Positions 31,032 through 40,802 of a DNA stretch of 64,000 bases are shown in pieces. This DNA is from Winogradskyella sp. (GTDB lineage: Bacteria; Bacteroidota; Bacteroidia; Flavobacteriales; Flavobacteriaceae). A program made the translations under genes and the position numbers. The notes beneath the pieces are model-generated. The model was not told the DNA's origin, did no database searches, and was given only the letters and a program-made list of their open reading frames with translations. The stretch spans positions 16,510-80,509 of the forward strand of contig NZ_JAOARH010000031.1 in assembly GCF_025210595.1 (NCBI RefSeq). Direction: 5' to 3'. Positions within the stretch are counted from its first letter, which is position 1. Each line of letters opens with the position of its first letter.

Positions 31032-31547
31032 ATGCCAATAATAAAACCTGTTAGAAATATAGATCCGCAAATTCCTGAAGATTGCTTTATTGCAGATAAT
31101 GCAACAATTGTTGGCGAAGTTACTATGGGAAACCAATGTAGCGTTTGGTTTAATGCAGTCATTAGAGGAGACGTTCACTTTATAAAAATGGGTGATAAAG
31201 TTAATGTACAAGACGGAGCTGTTATACATGCTACATACCAAAAATCACCAACTACTATAGGAAATAATGTATCCATTGGTCATAACGCTATTGTACATGG
31301 CTGTACCATACACGATAATGTACTTATTGGGATGGGAAGTATCGTTATGGATGACTGTGTTATAGAAAGCAATAGTATTATTGCTGCTGGAGCAGTAGTC
31401 ACTAAAAATACAGTTGTAGAATCTGGAAGCATTTATGCAGGTGTACCTGCTAAAAAAGTTAAGGATATAAGTAAAGAATTAATTTCGGGTGAAATTGATA
31501 GGATCGCAAATAACTATGTAAAATACTCTGGTTGGTTTAAGGAATAA
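31032..31547 (+). CDS. Gamma-carbonic anhydrase-like hexapeptide protein
   Basis: A 171-aa left-handed beta-helix protein of the YrdA/PaaY group. Hexapeptide repeats run from residue 20 to 145 (FIADNATIVGEV, SVWFNAVIRGD, QDGAVIH). The metal-binding histidines are in IHATYQ, SIGHNAIVHGC and nearby. It probably binds zinc or iron and may hydrate CO2, although many relatives have no measurable activity. It converges with murI, 6 nt apart. Confidence 0.93.
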   Translation: MPIIKPVRNIDPQIPEDCFIADNATIVGEVTMGNQCSVWFNAVIRGDVHFIKMGDKVNVQDGAVIHATYQKSPTTIGNNVSIGHNAIVHGCTIHDNVLIGMGSIVMDDCVIESNSIIAAGAVVTKNTVVESGSIYAGVPAKKVKDISKELISGEIDRIANNYVKYSGWFKE

Positions 31548-31553
31548 GTTTTA

Positions 31554-32333
31554 TTAAAAATCTAAATATTCTGTTTTAAATTGATGTTTTAATATGGAAT
31601 TTAAGACTTCTAGATTCCCATTAGAATATAATTTTATAGAAGGAACTTTTGTTTCATTATTCAACAAATTGCTTTTTAAAAGAATAGCTTTGGTCTGTTT
31701 GGCTACTGCTAATCCTGAATCTATAATTTTCACTTTTTTAGGTAACAATTCTGTGAGCACAGGTATGAGATAAGGATAATGCGTACAGCCTAAAACTAGA
31801 TAATCTATATTTTTATCTAGCATTGGTTTTAAGTATAATTCTAGTAAATTCTTCATCTCTTCAGAATATAATTTACCTGATTCAATTAAGGGTACTATGC
31901 CTTCTCCTATTTGCTCTATAACCTTAACACCATTAGCGTAAATATCTGATGTTTTATGAAACAATTGACTGCTTAGTGTTCCTTTGGTAGCTAATATACC
32001 TATGGCTTTAGTTTTGGTACTAAGTGCTGCTGGCTTTATTGCTGGTTCTATTCCTATAAATGAACTGTTATAATTCTCCCTTAAATAAGTAATCGCATTT
32101 GTTGTAGCAGTATTACAAGCTACCACTATAAGTTTGCAACCTTTACTAAGTAATAATTCGGTATTTTTAATACAAAGCTCTTGTATCTCTTTCTCTGATT
32201 TATTGCCATAAGGTGCGTTTTTACTATCTGCTAAATAGATACAATTTTCTTTAGGCAATAACATATGTATTTCCTTAAAAATTGATGTACCACCTACACC
32301 AGAATCGAATATGCCTATTGGTTTGTTACTCAC
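31554..32333 (-). CDS. murI: Glutamate racemase
   Basis: A 259-aa cofactor-independent racemase making D-glutamate for peptidoglycan. The two catalytic cysteines are in VVACNTATT and LGCTHYPYL, with the GIFDSGVGG N-terminus and the SKNAPYGNKS loop. Full length. It lies downstream of the ompH/bamA cluster, from which it is separated by a terminator. Confidence 0.97.
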   Translation of the reverse strand: MSNKPIGIFDSGVGGTSIFKEIHMLLPKENCIYLADSKNAPYGNKSEKEIQELCIKNTELLLSKGCKLIVVACNTATTNAITYLRENYNSSFIGIEPAIKPAALSTKTKAIGILATKGTLSSQLFHKTSDIYANGVKVIEQIGEGIVPLIESGKLYSEEMKNLLELYLKPMLDKNIDYLVLGCTHYPYLIPVLTELLPKKVKIIDSGLAVAKQTKAILLKSNLLNNETKVPSIKLYSNGNLEVLNSILKHQFKTEYLDF

Positions 32334-32377
32334 CCGATAATCGAGATTTTATCTTTATGCTATATTACAAAAATAAA

Positions 32378-32402
32378 AAGTCGCTTTTAACAAAGCGACT
32401 TT
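32378..32402 (-). terminator. Intrinsic terminator after ompH
   Basis: AAAGTCGCTT/AAGCGACTTT stem with a short loop. On the minus strand it is followed by a T-rich run, ending the bamA-ompH transcript before murI. Confidence 0.82.
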
Positions 32403-32426
32403 CTAAAAAACTTATTTTGTTTGTAA

Positions 32427-32927
32427 TTATATTTTTAAATGTGCTTTAACGTCTATCATAAGGTCTTTACCTTCAGCCATGATTAACATACCAGAATCTA
32501 AAACATACTGAAAACCTTGTGCTTTTGCAACTGCTTTAATAGCTGCATCTGCTTCTTCTACTATTGGCTTTAACAAATCAAACTCTTTTTTCTGTAAATC
32601 TTGATTCATTTTTTGTTGGTATTGTCCAATACTTTGTTTCATACCTTCAACCTCTTGCATACGCTTTTGGTTCTCTTCTTGTGTTTGTTGAGGTGCTTCA
32701 GCATCGTATTGTTTTAACTTATTCTCTAACTCTTTTAAAGAATCTTGAAATTGAGCTTCATATGTTTTTCCAAGTTGCTCGATTTCAGTTTGTGCAGTTT
32801 TATATGCTGGCATAGCCTTTATTAATTCCTGCTTATTAATATGTGCAATTTTACTTTGTGCGGTTACAAAAGTAGATGCGCCTACAAAAAGTGCTAATGC
32901 AACTAATAGTGTTTTTAAATTCTTCAT
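32427..32927 (-). CDS. ompH: OmpH/Skp-family periplasmic chaperone
   Basis: A 166-aa exported protein: signal peptide ending in FVTAQ, then KIAHINKQELIKAMP, a long Gln/Glu/Lys coiled coil (about 45-125) and an AIKAVAKAQGFQYVLDSG C-terminal part. This is the Skp fold, whose trimer holds unfolded outer-membrane proteins before BamA inserts them. It follows a longer OmpH paralogue by 32 nt; both are downstream of bamA on the same strand. Confidence 0.93.
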   Translation of the reverse strand: MKNLKTLLVALALFVGASTFVTAQSKIAHINKQELIKAMPAYKTAQTEIEQLGKTYEAQFQDSLKELENKLKQYDAEAPQQTQEENQKRMQEVEGMKQSIGQYQQKMNQDLQKKEFDLLKPIVEEADAAIKAVAKAQGFQYVLDSGMLIMAEGKDLMIDVKAHLKI

Positions 32928-32959
32928 TTTTCTAAATTGTATTTGTGTGTTATAAATTG

Positions 32960-34099
32960 TTAATTATTTTCCTCTTCGTTTTTCTTAGCTTTTGCTATAG
33001 AATCTCTTCGTTTTAATTGTTTCTCACGCTCTTCTCGAGCTTTTTTTCTTTGTTCTAATATTTTATTCTTTCTTGCTTCAAGAGCCTTTTTTCTTTTTGC
33101 TCTATCTCTCGCTTTTATTTCTGCAACAGTAGGCTGCTTTTTTGTGCCTAAAGTATCTTTTTCTATAGTTGACTTTGCTTTTGTGCTGTCTGACTTTACA
33201 TTACTTTTTCCTTTAACAGTAGGTTTTGCTTTAGATGTACTGTCTTTCACCTTAGACGTACTTTCTTTTGCTTGGCTTTCTTTTACAGTAGTTTTATCCT
33301 CATCTGCATTGTTGTTTCTTGCGTCTAAAACTTTTTGCCTACGCTCATCTGCCTCTCTTTTTTTAGCAGCTCTAATTGAGTCTTGCTTTGCTCTTCTAGC
33401 CTCTAAAGCTTTTTCTCGCTCTGCACGTTTTGCTGCTAATTCTGCTTCTCTTGCTGCTTTACGTTCTTCTAGGGCTTTTTGTCTTTCGTCTTTTTCCTCA
33501 CTAACTACTGGTACAACTTCCTCTTCCTCTAAAGCTTTGCGCTCTTTTTTACTTTTAGCTTGGCTACGCTTAGATGTCCTTGTTATCGTTCTTAAAACTT
33601 GTTCACTAATATCGTAACGCTCAGCAGAATAAAGCATAACAACATCAGCTGACTTATCGAAAACAAAATCAAACTTTTTTGTTTCGGCTATTTGTTGAAC
33701 AGCTGCAAAAATCTGATCTTGTACTGGCTCTATTAATTGACGCTTTTGTATTATTAAATCACCATTAGGTCCAAAACGCTTTTGTTGATAATCTAAAATT
33801 TCAGCTTCTTCAAAAGAAATATCTTCCATGCGCTCTTCGTACAACTCCTTTGTTAAAAGCACACTTTCATTTTCTAGCTCTTTTTTCTTTTGCTCAATGG
33901 TATTGAGTTTTTTTTCTATCTCAGATTTCCATTGTAAAACTTTTTTATCTAATTGTGTAGAAGCTTGTTGATATTCTGGTACATTTTGTAAAATATATTC
34001 GGTATCAATATAGCCTATTCTAACACCACGTTGTGCATTAACACTAAAGCTCATTAGACCTATTATTGCCAATAAAAAAAGAACTTTAAATTTCATCAT
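32960..34099 (-). CDS. OmpH-family protein with long charged C-terminal extension
   Basis: A 379-aa protein. Signal peptide, then an OmpH/Skp domain in residues 24-185 (RIGYIDTEYILQNVPEY, a coiled coil, KKFDFVFDKSADVVMLY). The remaining 190 residues, about half the protein, are almost only Lys, Arg, Glu, Ala, Asp and Ser with repeated ALEARK and REKALEARR patterns. Such an extension should form a long single helix or a disordered tether. Skp proteins normally end after the first domain. Probably a periplasmic chaperone that also bridges to the wall or to a partner (inference). Confidence 0.88.
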   Translation of the reverse strand: MMKFKVLFLLAIIGLMSFSVNAQRGVRIGYIDTEYILQNVPEYQQASTQLDKKVLQWKSEIEKKLNTIEQKKKELENESVLLTKELYEERMEDISFEEAEILDYQQKRFGPNGDLIIQKRQLIEPVQDQIFAAVQQIAETKKFDFVFDKSADVVMLYSAERYDISEQVLRTITRTSKRSQAKSKKERKALEEEEVVPVVSEEKDERQKALEERKAAREAELAAKRAEREKALEARRAKQDSIRAAKKREADERRQKVLDARNNNADEDKTTVKESQAKESTSKVKDSTSKAKPTVKGKSNVKSDSTKAKSTIEKDTLGTKKQPTVAEIKARDRAKRKKALEARKNKILEQRKKAREEREKQLKRRDSIAKAKKNEEENN

Positions 34100-34252
34100 G
34101 ATTGTTTGTGTTTTTAGACTTGTTTATGGTTAAACAATATTTTGTCGTGTTTATTAGTGTTACTAATCTTCAAATTTAACGAAATATATTCTTAAAAATT
34201 TTAACACCATAATGAAATACTTATTTAGCAGTTTGAAAATATCGTGCCAAAC

Positions 34253-36835
34253 TTAAAATTGTTGTCCAATTATGAAGTGTGTTTCCCATTTTCTTGGAGA
34301 ATTACCGTTGGGTAAATCATCAAAGGCATGACCCAAATCTATCCCCAATAAACCAAAGGCTGGCATGAACACTCTTAAACCTACACCTGCTGATCTATGC
34401 ACGTCAAAAGGGTTAAAATCTCTAAAGCTATTAACAGACTGACCTCCTTCTAAAAAGGCAAGAGCATATATTTTTGCTTGGGCTCCTAAAGTAATAGCAT
34501 GGCGTAGTTCTAGAGAAAATTTATTATATATAGATCCACCATCTGAGGTAGACAATGACTGATTAGGGTAACCTCGAAGCTGAATTATTTCTCTTCCGTC
34601 TAAAGCAAAGTTTCCGAGTCCATCACCTCCTACAAAGAAACGTTCAAACGGAATTACACCTCTATCATTATTATAAGCCCCTAGGAAACCAAACTCTAAA
34701 CTAGGCCTAAGAACTAACTTTTTTGTTAATGCTGTGTACCAATCTGCTTTAAATTTTATTTTATAAAATTCTAACCATTTAAAACGTTCTTGGTCTATTT
34801 CACCTATTCGAACAATATCGTCTGCATTATCTGGATCTAAAGTATCTCTCTCTTCTTTTAGAGCTTTATAATCCACCCCATTAACTAAAGAATAAGGGAA
34901 AGAAAACTTTGCTGATACCGAAAAATTTGAACCTCCTGTTGGAAAGATAGGGTCTGTATATAAATTATTTCTACTTAACCCAATGGTATAAGATAAGTTA
35001 TTTGCACTACCATCGCCAAAAGTAAACAAACCTGTATTATAATTATTTAAATCATAATTTTGATAACTTATTGATTGGGACAATAAAAAATAATCATCTG
35101 GTTCTCTTAACCTTGTAGACACACCTACTGTTATCCCAAGAATATTAAACCTCCTATCTCTATCTGCTCTACGGGTTTGTGAATCAAATAAAAATTGTCT
35201 CGAGTATGATAATGATGTTGATAATTGAAATGGTTTTTTTCCACCTAACCAAGGTTCACTAAATGAAAAACTATACGTTTGGAAAAACTGGCTTGCTTGC
35301 AGTCTTAATGCTAAACTCTGACCATCACCTCTTGGTACAGGCTTATATGCTTCTTTCTTAAAAATATCTTTAATTGCAAAGTTATTAAACGATAATCCTA
35401 AGGTACCTATAAAACCACCACCACCATAACCACCTTGCAGTTGTATCTGGCTAGAACCTTGCTCTACCACTTCATACTCAATATCTAATGTACCATCTAC
35501 TGGATTTGGGTTTTTAATATTTGGCACTAGTTGTTGCGCATCAAAGAAACCTAACTGCCCTAATTCTCTTAAAGTTCTAATGATTTGAGATTTACTGTAA
35601 AGTTCACCTGGACGGGTTCTAATTTCTCTATAAATGACATGATCATTTGTAACATCATTACCAACTACTGTTACATTATTGTAGTAGGCAGGTTTACCTT
35701 CGGAAATACGAATTTCCATATCAATAACATTACCTTCAGCGCTTACTTCAACAGGGTTTATTGTAGAAAACATATAACCACTGTTTTGATATGCATTTGC
35801 TATACTGACAGCATCAGGATTATTAGGATCATCTATACGCTCTCTTAATTCAACACCATTATATGTATCGCCTTCTTTAATACCTAATAATGACGCAAGT
35901 TGCCTATCACTATAAACCGTGTTTCCTATAAATTCAATTTTACCGAATATATATTTTTCCCCTTCTTCTAGTTTAATATCTAAACTAATTGTCTTATCGT
36001 TATTGTAAATAATTGAGTCTGAAATAATCCTAGCATCTCTGTATCCTTTTTCTTTATATTTATCTACAATGCTAACTAAATCTTCTCTAAAATTTTCTTC
36101 TATATATTTTGAACGCTTGAAAATTCTCAGTGGACTAAGACTTCTCTTCTTCGTATTCTTCATTGCTTTACGAAGTTTCTTATCCTTAAGTTTTTCGTTA
36201 CCTATAAAATTAATATTCTTAACCTTAACCTTTTCTCCTCTATCTATATTAACACGCATATTAACGCGTTCTTTTTCAACAGAATCAATTACCTCTGTGG
36301 TAACAATTTTCACTTTAGTGTTTAGAAAACCTTTCTTTTTGTATTTGTTGGTAAGATAACTTCTGGTAGTAGCAATAAGATTCTCTGTAACCTTTACACC
36401 AGATTGAAGTTTATTCTCTTTAATAATTTCTTCTTTTTTACCTTTCTTAATACCATTAATGGTTACATCTTTAAGCTCAGGCAAATCAATAAGACGAATT
36501 TCTAAATTTGCCGTATTACCTTCTATATTAGTGATAAAAATATCTATATTACTAAAAAGATTAGATTTCCATAGGGTTTTAACTGCATTAGCAATTTTCT
36601 CTCCACCTACTTGTATCTCCTCATCCTTTCTAAGCTTAGAGTAAGCGATAATGGTTTGCGGACTAAAATTGGTATTTCCTGTTACTACTATCTCTTTAAT
36701 TAAATATTTTGCTCCGTCTTTAATTTGAGCATTACCAATGAATGGCATTGTAATAAATAATGCCACACAGATAATAAGCTTAGTAAAAGTGTTTAGTGCT
36801 TCTTTATGAGGTAAGTTGTTCGCTTGTTTTTCCAA
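34253..36835 (-). CDS. bamA: Outer-membrane protein assembly factor BamA
   Basis: An 860-aa Omp85 protein. A signal peptide is followed by five POTRA domains (about 45-430, for example IKEIVVTGNTNFSPQTI and VKNINFIGNEKL) and a C-terminal beta-barrel from about 470, with the lid-loop motif RGYPNQ in place of the usual VRGF. It ends in an aromatic C-terminal strand (HFIIGQQF). It inserts beta-barrel proteins into the outer membrane. The start overlaps the 3' end of uppS by 32 nt; this is common in this cluster and no later ATG keeps the signal peptide. Confidence 0.96.
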   Translation of the reverse strand: MEKQANNLPHKEALNTFTKLIICVALFITMPFIGNAQIKDGAKYLIKEIVVTGNTNFSPQTIIAYSKLRKDEEIQVGGEKIANAVKTLWKSNLFSNIDIFITNIEGNTANLEIRLIDLPELKDVTINGIKKGKKEEIIKENKLQSGVKVTENLIATTRSYLTNKYKKKGFLNTKVKIVTTEVIDSVEKERVNMRVNIDRGEKVKVKNINFIGNEKLKDKKLRKAMKNTKKRSLSPLRIFKRSKYIEENFREDLVSIVDKYKEKGYRDARIISDSIIYNNDKTISLDIKLEEGEKYIFGKIEFIGNTVYSDRQLASLLGIKEGDTYNGVELRERIDDPNNPDAVSIANAYQNSGYMFSTINPVEVSAEGNVIDMEIRISEGKPAYYNNVTVVGNDVTNDHVIYREIRTRPGELYSKSQIIRTLRELGQLGFFDAQQLVPNIKNPNPVDGTLDIEYEVVEQGSSQIQLQGGYGGGGFIGTLGLSFNNFAIKDIFKKEAYKPVPRGDGQSLALRLQASQFFQTYSFSFSEPWLGGKKPFQLSTSLSYSRQFLFDSQTRRADRDRRFNILGITVGVSTRLREPDDYFLLSQSISYQNYDLNNYNTGLFTFGDGSANNLSYTIGLSRNNLYTDPIFPTGGSNFSVSAKFSFPYSLVNGVDYKALKEERDTLDPDNADDIVRIGEIDQERFKWLEFYKIKFKADWYTALTKKLVLRPSLEFGFLGAYNNDRGVIPFERFFVGGDGLGNFALDGREIIQLRGYPNQSLSTSDGGSIYNKFSLELRHAITLGAQAKIYALAFLEGGQSVNSFRDFNPFDVHRSAGVGLRVFMPAFGLLGIDLGHAFDDLPNGNSPRKWETHFIIGQQF

Positions 36836-37547
36836 ATCTTCGTTCTCTATTTTGATAATTTATGAGTGATTCGTACAGATTTTCTTTTGTAAAATCTGGC
36901 CATAAAATATCTGTAAAATATAATTCTGCATAGGCAATTTGCCATAATAAAAAATTACTGATTCTTTGCTCACCGCTTGTGCGAATTAGCAGGTCTACAT
37001 CTGGTAAATTTTGCGTGTAAAGATGCTTATTTATAATGGATTCATCAATACTTTCAGGAGAAATTATATTATTTTTAACTTTAACTGATAATTCCTTAAT
37101 AACATTAACAATTTCTTCACGAGATCCGTAGCTTAACGCTAAGGTTAATGTCATATTAGTATTATTTTTTGTTTTTTCTATAACATCTAATAGCTCGCTA
37201 TGTGCTTTTTTAGGCAAATCATTAAGACAACCTATAGCTGATAACTTTATGTTATTGTCTTGCAGTGTCTTTATCTCTTTCTTTAGAGATTTAACCAAAA
37301 GCTTCATTAATGTTTGCACCTCTATTTTTGGTCTATTCCAATTTTCAGTAGAAAATGCATAGAGTGTTAAGTTTTTTATGCCTAATTCTGCACTAGCTTC
37401 AACAACCTGTCTCACAGATTTGGTTCCGTTTTCATGACCAATGACACGCATTAAGCCTTGTTGTTTTGCCCAGCGACCGTTACCATCCATTATAATTGCT
37501 AAATGGTTGGGAAGTTTTTCTAAGTTTATTTGTTCTTTTAGATTCAT
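36804..37547 (-). CDS. uppS: Isoprenyl (undecaprenyl) diphosphate synthase
   Basis: A 247-aa cis-prenyltransferase that makes the C55 lipid carrier for peptidoglycan and surface glycans. LAIIMDGNGRWAKQQG carries the catalytic Asp and the diphosphate-binding Arg; YAFSTENWNRP and DLLIRTSGEQRISNFLLWQ are also present. Its ATG abuts the stop of the upstream DUF6089 gene and its 3' end overlaps bamA. The order uppS-bamA-ompH is conserved in Bacteroidota. Confidence 0.97.
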   Translation of the reverse strand: MNLKEQINLEKLPNHLAIIMDGNGRWAKQQGLMRVIGHENGTKSVRQVVEASAELGIKNLTLYAFSTENWNRPKIEVQTLMKLLVKSLKKEIKTLQDNNIKLSAIGCLNDLPKKAHSELLDVIEKTKNNTNMTLTLALSYGSREEIVNVIKELSVKVKNNIISPESIDESIINKHLYTQNLPDVDLLIRTSGEQRISNFLLWQIAYAELYFTDILWPDFTKENLYESLINYQNRERRFGKTSEQLTS

Positions 37548-38237
37548 TTAAAAATTGCAATAACAAGGCCTTCTCCCGAAGGTGTAAGTTAATGTAATTC
37601 CTGAAAACACATACCAATCATTGCTATTTGTATTTCCGAAACTAAGTTGTTCTCTTTGCTCACTATCTGGCACGCTTCCATCTAACTCATCTGAAAAGGT
37701 GTAACGCGCACCTATTTCTGCAGCCAACACTAAATGATTACTGATGTTGGTTTTATATCCCAACACCATTGGAATACCATAAGCCCAACTACTTGTGCCT
37801 TCTGATGTATAATGTCCGCTTTGTGCGAAGTAATAATTATCATGTTTTGCAAGAGATATACCTGAATACAAATATGGTGTTCCTTGTATACCACTTGTAT
37901 GTAAATCAAATTCCCAGAACGTAAATTCCATTCCAGCGGATATTTCTAAAATACTATTATTAAAACTATAACCTCTTTGCACACGTCTTGGGTCATCCGA
38001 TTTCCCATCTATACCTTCTAAATCTGAAAAAATAATTGAAGCTCTAAACGAATGCCTAGGACTTCTATTCCACTTAAACATAGCTCCAAAAGCAGCTTGA
38101 TTTGGTGAGATATAATTGGTAGCACCAACATCACCAATAAAATTACTTCCACCAACAAACACACCAATCTCATAGATTTGGGCATCTGTTTTCTGCAGGA
38201 AGCACATACTTATAAAAACCAGGAATAAGTACCTCAT
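37548..38237 (-). CDS. DUF6089-like outer-membrane barrel protein
   Basis: I use ATG at 38237 (MRYLFLVFISMCFLQ), which begins a signal peptide ending in TDAQ; a longer frame from 38294 adds an unlikely leader. The 229-aa protein has a YEIGVFVGGSNFIGDVG opening and many short aromatic beta strands ending in GITLTYTFGRRPCYCNF, which fits a small outer-membrane beta-barrel. It starts upstream of uppS with no gap between the genes, as in many flavobacteria. Function not known. Confidence 0.87.
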   Translation of the reverse strand: MRYLFLVFISMCFLQKTDAQIYEIGVFVGGSNFIGDVGATNYISPNQAAFGAMFKWNRSPRHSFRASIIFSDLEGIDGKSDDPRRVQRGYSFNNSILEISAGMEFTFWEFDLHTSGIQGTPYLYSGISLAKHDNYYFAQSGHYTSEGTSSWAYGIPMVLGYKTNISNHLVLAAEIGARYTFSDELDGSVPDSEQREQLSFGNTNSNDWYVFSGITLTYTFGRRPCYCNF

Positions 38238-38459
38238 AAATCTTTCAAAGTTTGCAAATATAACAATTATGATTAGCCTATAATAATTTGACACTAAATG
38301 TCTTTACAGATAAACAGTTTTTATCTACATTTATTGTATAATTTAGAAAGTTGAACACAAAAACGAACAAAGAAGAATTTGAAACTTAAAGTACATGAAA
38401 ACTAATTACAATCTATCAAAAAACCTCAACCAATAATCTATTTTTAACAGCTAACTAAT

Positions 38460-39341
38460 TTAATTTCGGCGATCTTCTCCCCAAAGTAATTTTTTCCTAA
38501 GGGTCTCTAAAAAGGTTTCATCTAAACGCTCAACTAACTTAATAGTAAAATCTGCTTTTTTAACAGCAACAGTTGTTGTATTTGCGAGTGTAACAATCCT
38601 AGAATCTAAAGACATTAAAAACTGATCTTCTCTACCATTAACTCTAAAAGTAACAACCGTATTATCTGGTATTACCAAAGGACGTGCGCTTAAATTATGA
38701 GGCGCAATTGGTGTTAACACAAAACTATTTGCCTCAGGAGTTATTACTGGCCCTCCACAACTTAAAGAATATCCTGTAGAACCTGTTGGTGTTGAGAGAA
38801 TAAGACCATCTGCCCAATACGATGTAAGATACTCGTCATTGAGATGGGTTTCTACAGTTATCATAGATGTGGTGTTTTTTCTACTCAATGCAATCTCATT
38901 AAGTGCAAAATTTGTTTCTGCTACACTATTATTAGTAGGTGTCGTTGACACACTCAACAAAGAACGTTCAGAGATTTTATAGTCACCCTTAAAAATTTCG
39001 GAAAGCGACACCTCAATTTCATCTGTTTGAATAGTTGCTAAAAACCCTAGCCTACCTGTATTAATACCTACTATAGGAATAGCTAAGTCTCTTACGTAAG
39101 TTATAGCTCTTAATATAGTACCATCACCACCTATACTTATCAATAAGTCATAACTTTTATCTAACTCTGTAAAAGTATTAATCGTATCTTCTTCTTGACA
39201 AACGTCATCTTGTTGCTTAAAAAAAGCTTCCTCTACAAATACCTCAACGTTATGCTTAAAAAGAACTTCTTTAAGAATTTCAAAGGCTTTTTGTGAAGAT
39301 TCTTTGGCATAATTCTGACCATAAACAGCTATCTTCATCAT
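38460..39341 (-). CDS. nadK: NAD kinase
   Basis: A 293-aa enzyme that phosphorylates NAD to NADP. The GGDGT motif is in LISIGGDGTILRA, followed by VGINTGRLGFLA, the NE-type site FALNEIALSR, and SPTGSTGYSLSCGGP. Full length. Its start overlaps the stop of the CBS-domain gene by 1 nt, so the two are translationally coupled. Confidence 0.97.
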   Translation of the reverse strand: MMKIAVYGQNYAKESSQKAFEILKEVLFKHNVEVFVEEAFFKQQDDVCQEEDTINTFTELDKSYDLLISIGGDGTILRAITYVRDLAIPIVGINTGRLGFLATIQTDEIEVSLSEIFKGDYKISERSLLSVSTTPTNNSVAETNFALNEIALSRKNTTSMITVETHLNDEYLTSYWADGLILSTPTGSTGYSLSCGGPVITPEANSFVLTPIAPHNLSARPLVIPDNTVVTFRVNGREDQFLMSLDSRIVTLANTTTVAVKKADFTIKLVERLDETFLETLRKKLLWGEDRRN

Positions 39342-39997
39342 TACATATTTAGATATTTATCGAGATATTGCGAACGTTCCTTTAAACTTTCGATATATGA
39401 ATCTTCTTCGTGGCCAGAAACTACATTATAGCTATAACGCCTAAAAGTTTGAATAATATCATTTAAACTTGAGTTACCAATTTTAATCGTAATTTGTGCT
39501 AAATCACTACTCATTTTAGAAATAAATGCTCCCAATAATTTAGCATCATTCGTTTCTACTATTTGACTTATTTCACTAAACGAATAATCATGTATACCTT
39601 TTTCTACAATTAAAATTCCTCCTGGCTCTGAAAAAAACGGAGTTTCATTAAATAAATGTATAATATCATTAAGTTCATAATAACCTATGTACTTATTATT
39701 TTCATCTAACACTGGCATTATATTAGAATCATTTAAAGCAAACGCTTCAAGCACATCTAACCAGTTGGTTGTAGATCTAACAAAAAACCCTTCAATGGTA
39801 TAATTATATTCACTAATAGGCTTTGCACTATCAAAACAATGTGCATCTGTTTCAGAAATGCAACCCATATATATTCCCTCATTTTGAATAGGAATATGTG
39901 AATATGTCAACTGATTAAATAACAATTGCAAATCACCTATTTTATCTGCGATCCCTAGTGGCTTTATATCATTTATTACGAAATTCTGTAACTGCAT
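39341..39997 (-). CDS. CBS-domain protein
   Basis: I place the start at ATG 39997 (MQLQNFVINDIKPL), the usual N-terminus for this family; the longer frame from 40111 would run into the divergent pdxJ. The 218-aa protein has two CBS motifs (about 15-70 and 75-130) that may bind adenine nucleotides, then an ACT-like or degenerate part. It overlaps nadK by 1 nt. A role in sensing adenylate charge for NAD phosphorylation would be plausible but is untested. Confidence 0.85.
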   Translation of the reverse strand: MQLQNFVINDIKPLGIADKIGDLQLLFNQLTYSHIPIQNEGIYMGCISETDAHCFDSAKPISEYNYTIEGFFVRSTTNWLDVLEAFALNDSNIMPVLDENNKYIGYYELNDIIHLFNETPFFSEPGGILIVEKGIHDYSFSEISQIVETNDAKLLGAFISKMSSDLAQITIKIGNSSLNDIIQTFRRYSYNVVSGHEEDSYIESLKERSQYLDKYLNM

Positions 39998-40061
39998 ATT
40001 ATGAGCTTCTATATCTTGCAAATTAATCAAAAATAACCATAAAAACCCAAGATGAGTTCTG

Positions 40062-40069
40062 TATTTTTG
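40062..40069 (+). promoter_or_regulatory. -7 box of pdxJ
   Basis: TATTTTTG matches TAnnTTTG, 20 nt before the pdxJ ATG. No clear -33 box. Confidence 0.5.
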
Positions 40070-40088
40070 TGTTTCAAAATTGAATAAA

Positions 40089-40802
40089 ATGGCAAAATTA
40101 AGTGTTAACATAAATAAGATTGCAACGTTAAGAAATAGTCGTGGCGGAGATCTACCAAATGTAGTTCAGTTTGCAAAAGACGCGCAACGTTTTGGAGCAG
40201 AAGGCATAACTATTCATCCAAGACCAGACGAAAGACATATTCGTTACCAAGATGCTTACGACTTAAAACCAGAAGTATATACTGAGTACAACATAGAAGG
40301 CAACCCAATTCCAAAATTTATAGACATGGTTTTAGAGATAAAACCAACTCAGGTTACTTTGGTACCAGACGCTGAAGATGCCATCACCTCTAACGCAGGT
40401 TGGGACACAATTAAGCATAAAGATTTTTTGGTTGACGTAATTAAAGAATTTAAAGACAATGGCATTCGTACATCTATTTTTGTTGACCCAGATTTAAACC
40501 AAATAGAAGGAGCTAAAGCTACAGGAACCGACAGAATTGAATTATACACAGAAGCTTTTGCACATGAGTATAAATTAGGCAACAAAGATGCTATAAAACC
40601 TTATGCAGATTGTGCTAATTTAGCCAATACATTAAACCTTGGCGTTAATGCAGGACATGATTTATCATTAGACAACATTAAGTACTTTAAAGACAATATA
40701 TCTGGGCTTTTAGAAGTATCTATAGGACATGCGTTAATTTCAGAAAGCCTATACTTGGGTGCTGAAAATGTTATAAAAATGTATTTAGAAAAACTAAAAT
40801 GA
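40089..40802 (+). CDS. pdxJ: Pyridoxine 5'-phosphate synthase
   Basis: A 237-aa TIM-barrel enzyme that condenses 1-deoxyxylulose 5-phosphate with 3-amino-2-oxopropyl phosphate to give pyridoxine phosphate (vitamin B6). The N-terminal LSVNINKIATLRNSRG, GITIHPRPDERHI and GVNAGHDLSLDN are diagnostic. ATG at 40089 (MAKLSVN) is preferred to the TTG at 40080. The following hydrolase gene overlaps by 4 nt. Confidence 0.97.
   Translation: MAKLSVNINKIATLRNSRGGDLPNVVQFAKDAQRFGAEGITIHPRPDERHIRYQDAYDLKPEVYTEYNIEGNPIPKFIDMVLEIKPTQVTLVPDAEDAITSNAGWDTIKHKDFLVDVIKEFKDNGIRTSIFVDPDLNQIEGAKATGTDRIELYTEAFAHEYKLGNKDAIKPYADCANLANTLNLGVNAGHDLSLDNIKYFKDNISGLLEVSIGHALISESLYLGAENVIKMYLEKLK

Noticed and set aside
33144-33617. 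157-codon ORF opposite the long OmpH gene
   Set aside because: A hydrophobic shadow of Lys/Glu/Ala-rich codons, with no start context or homology features.
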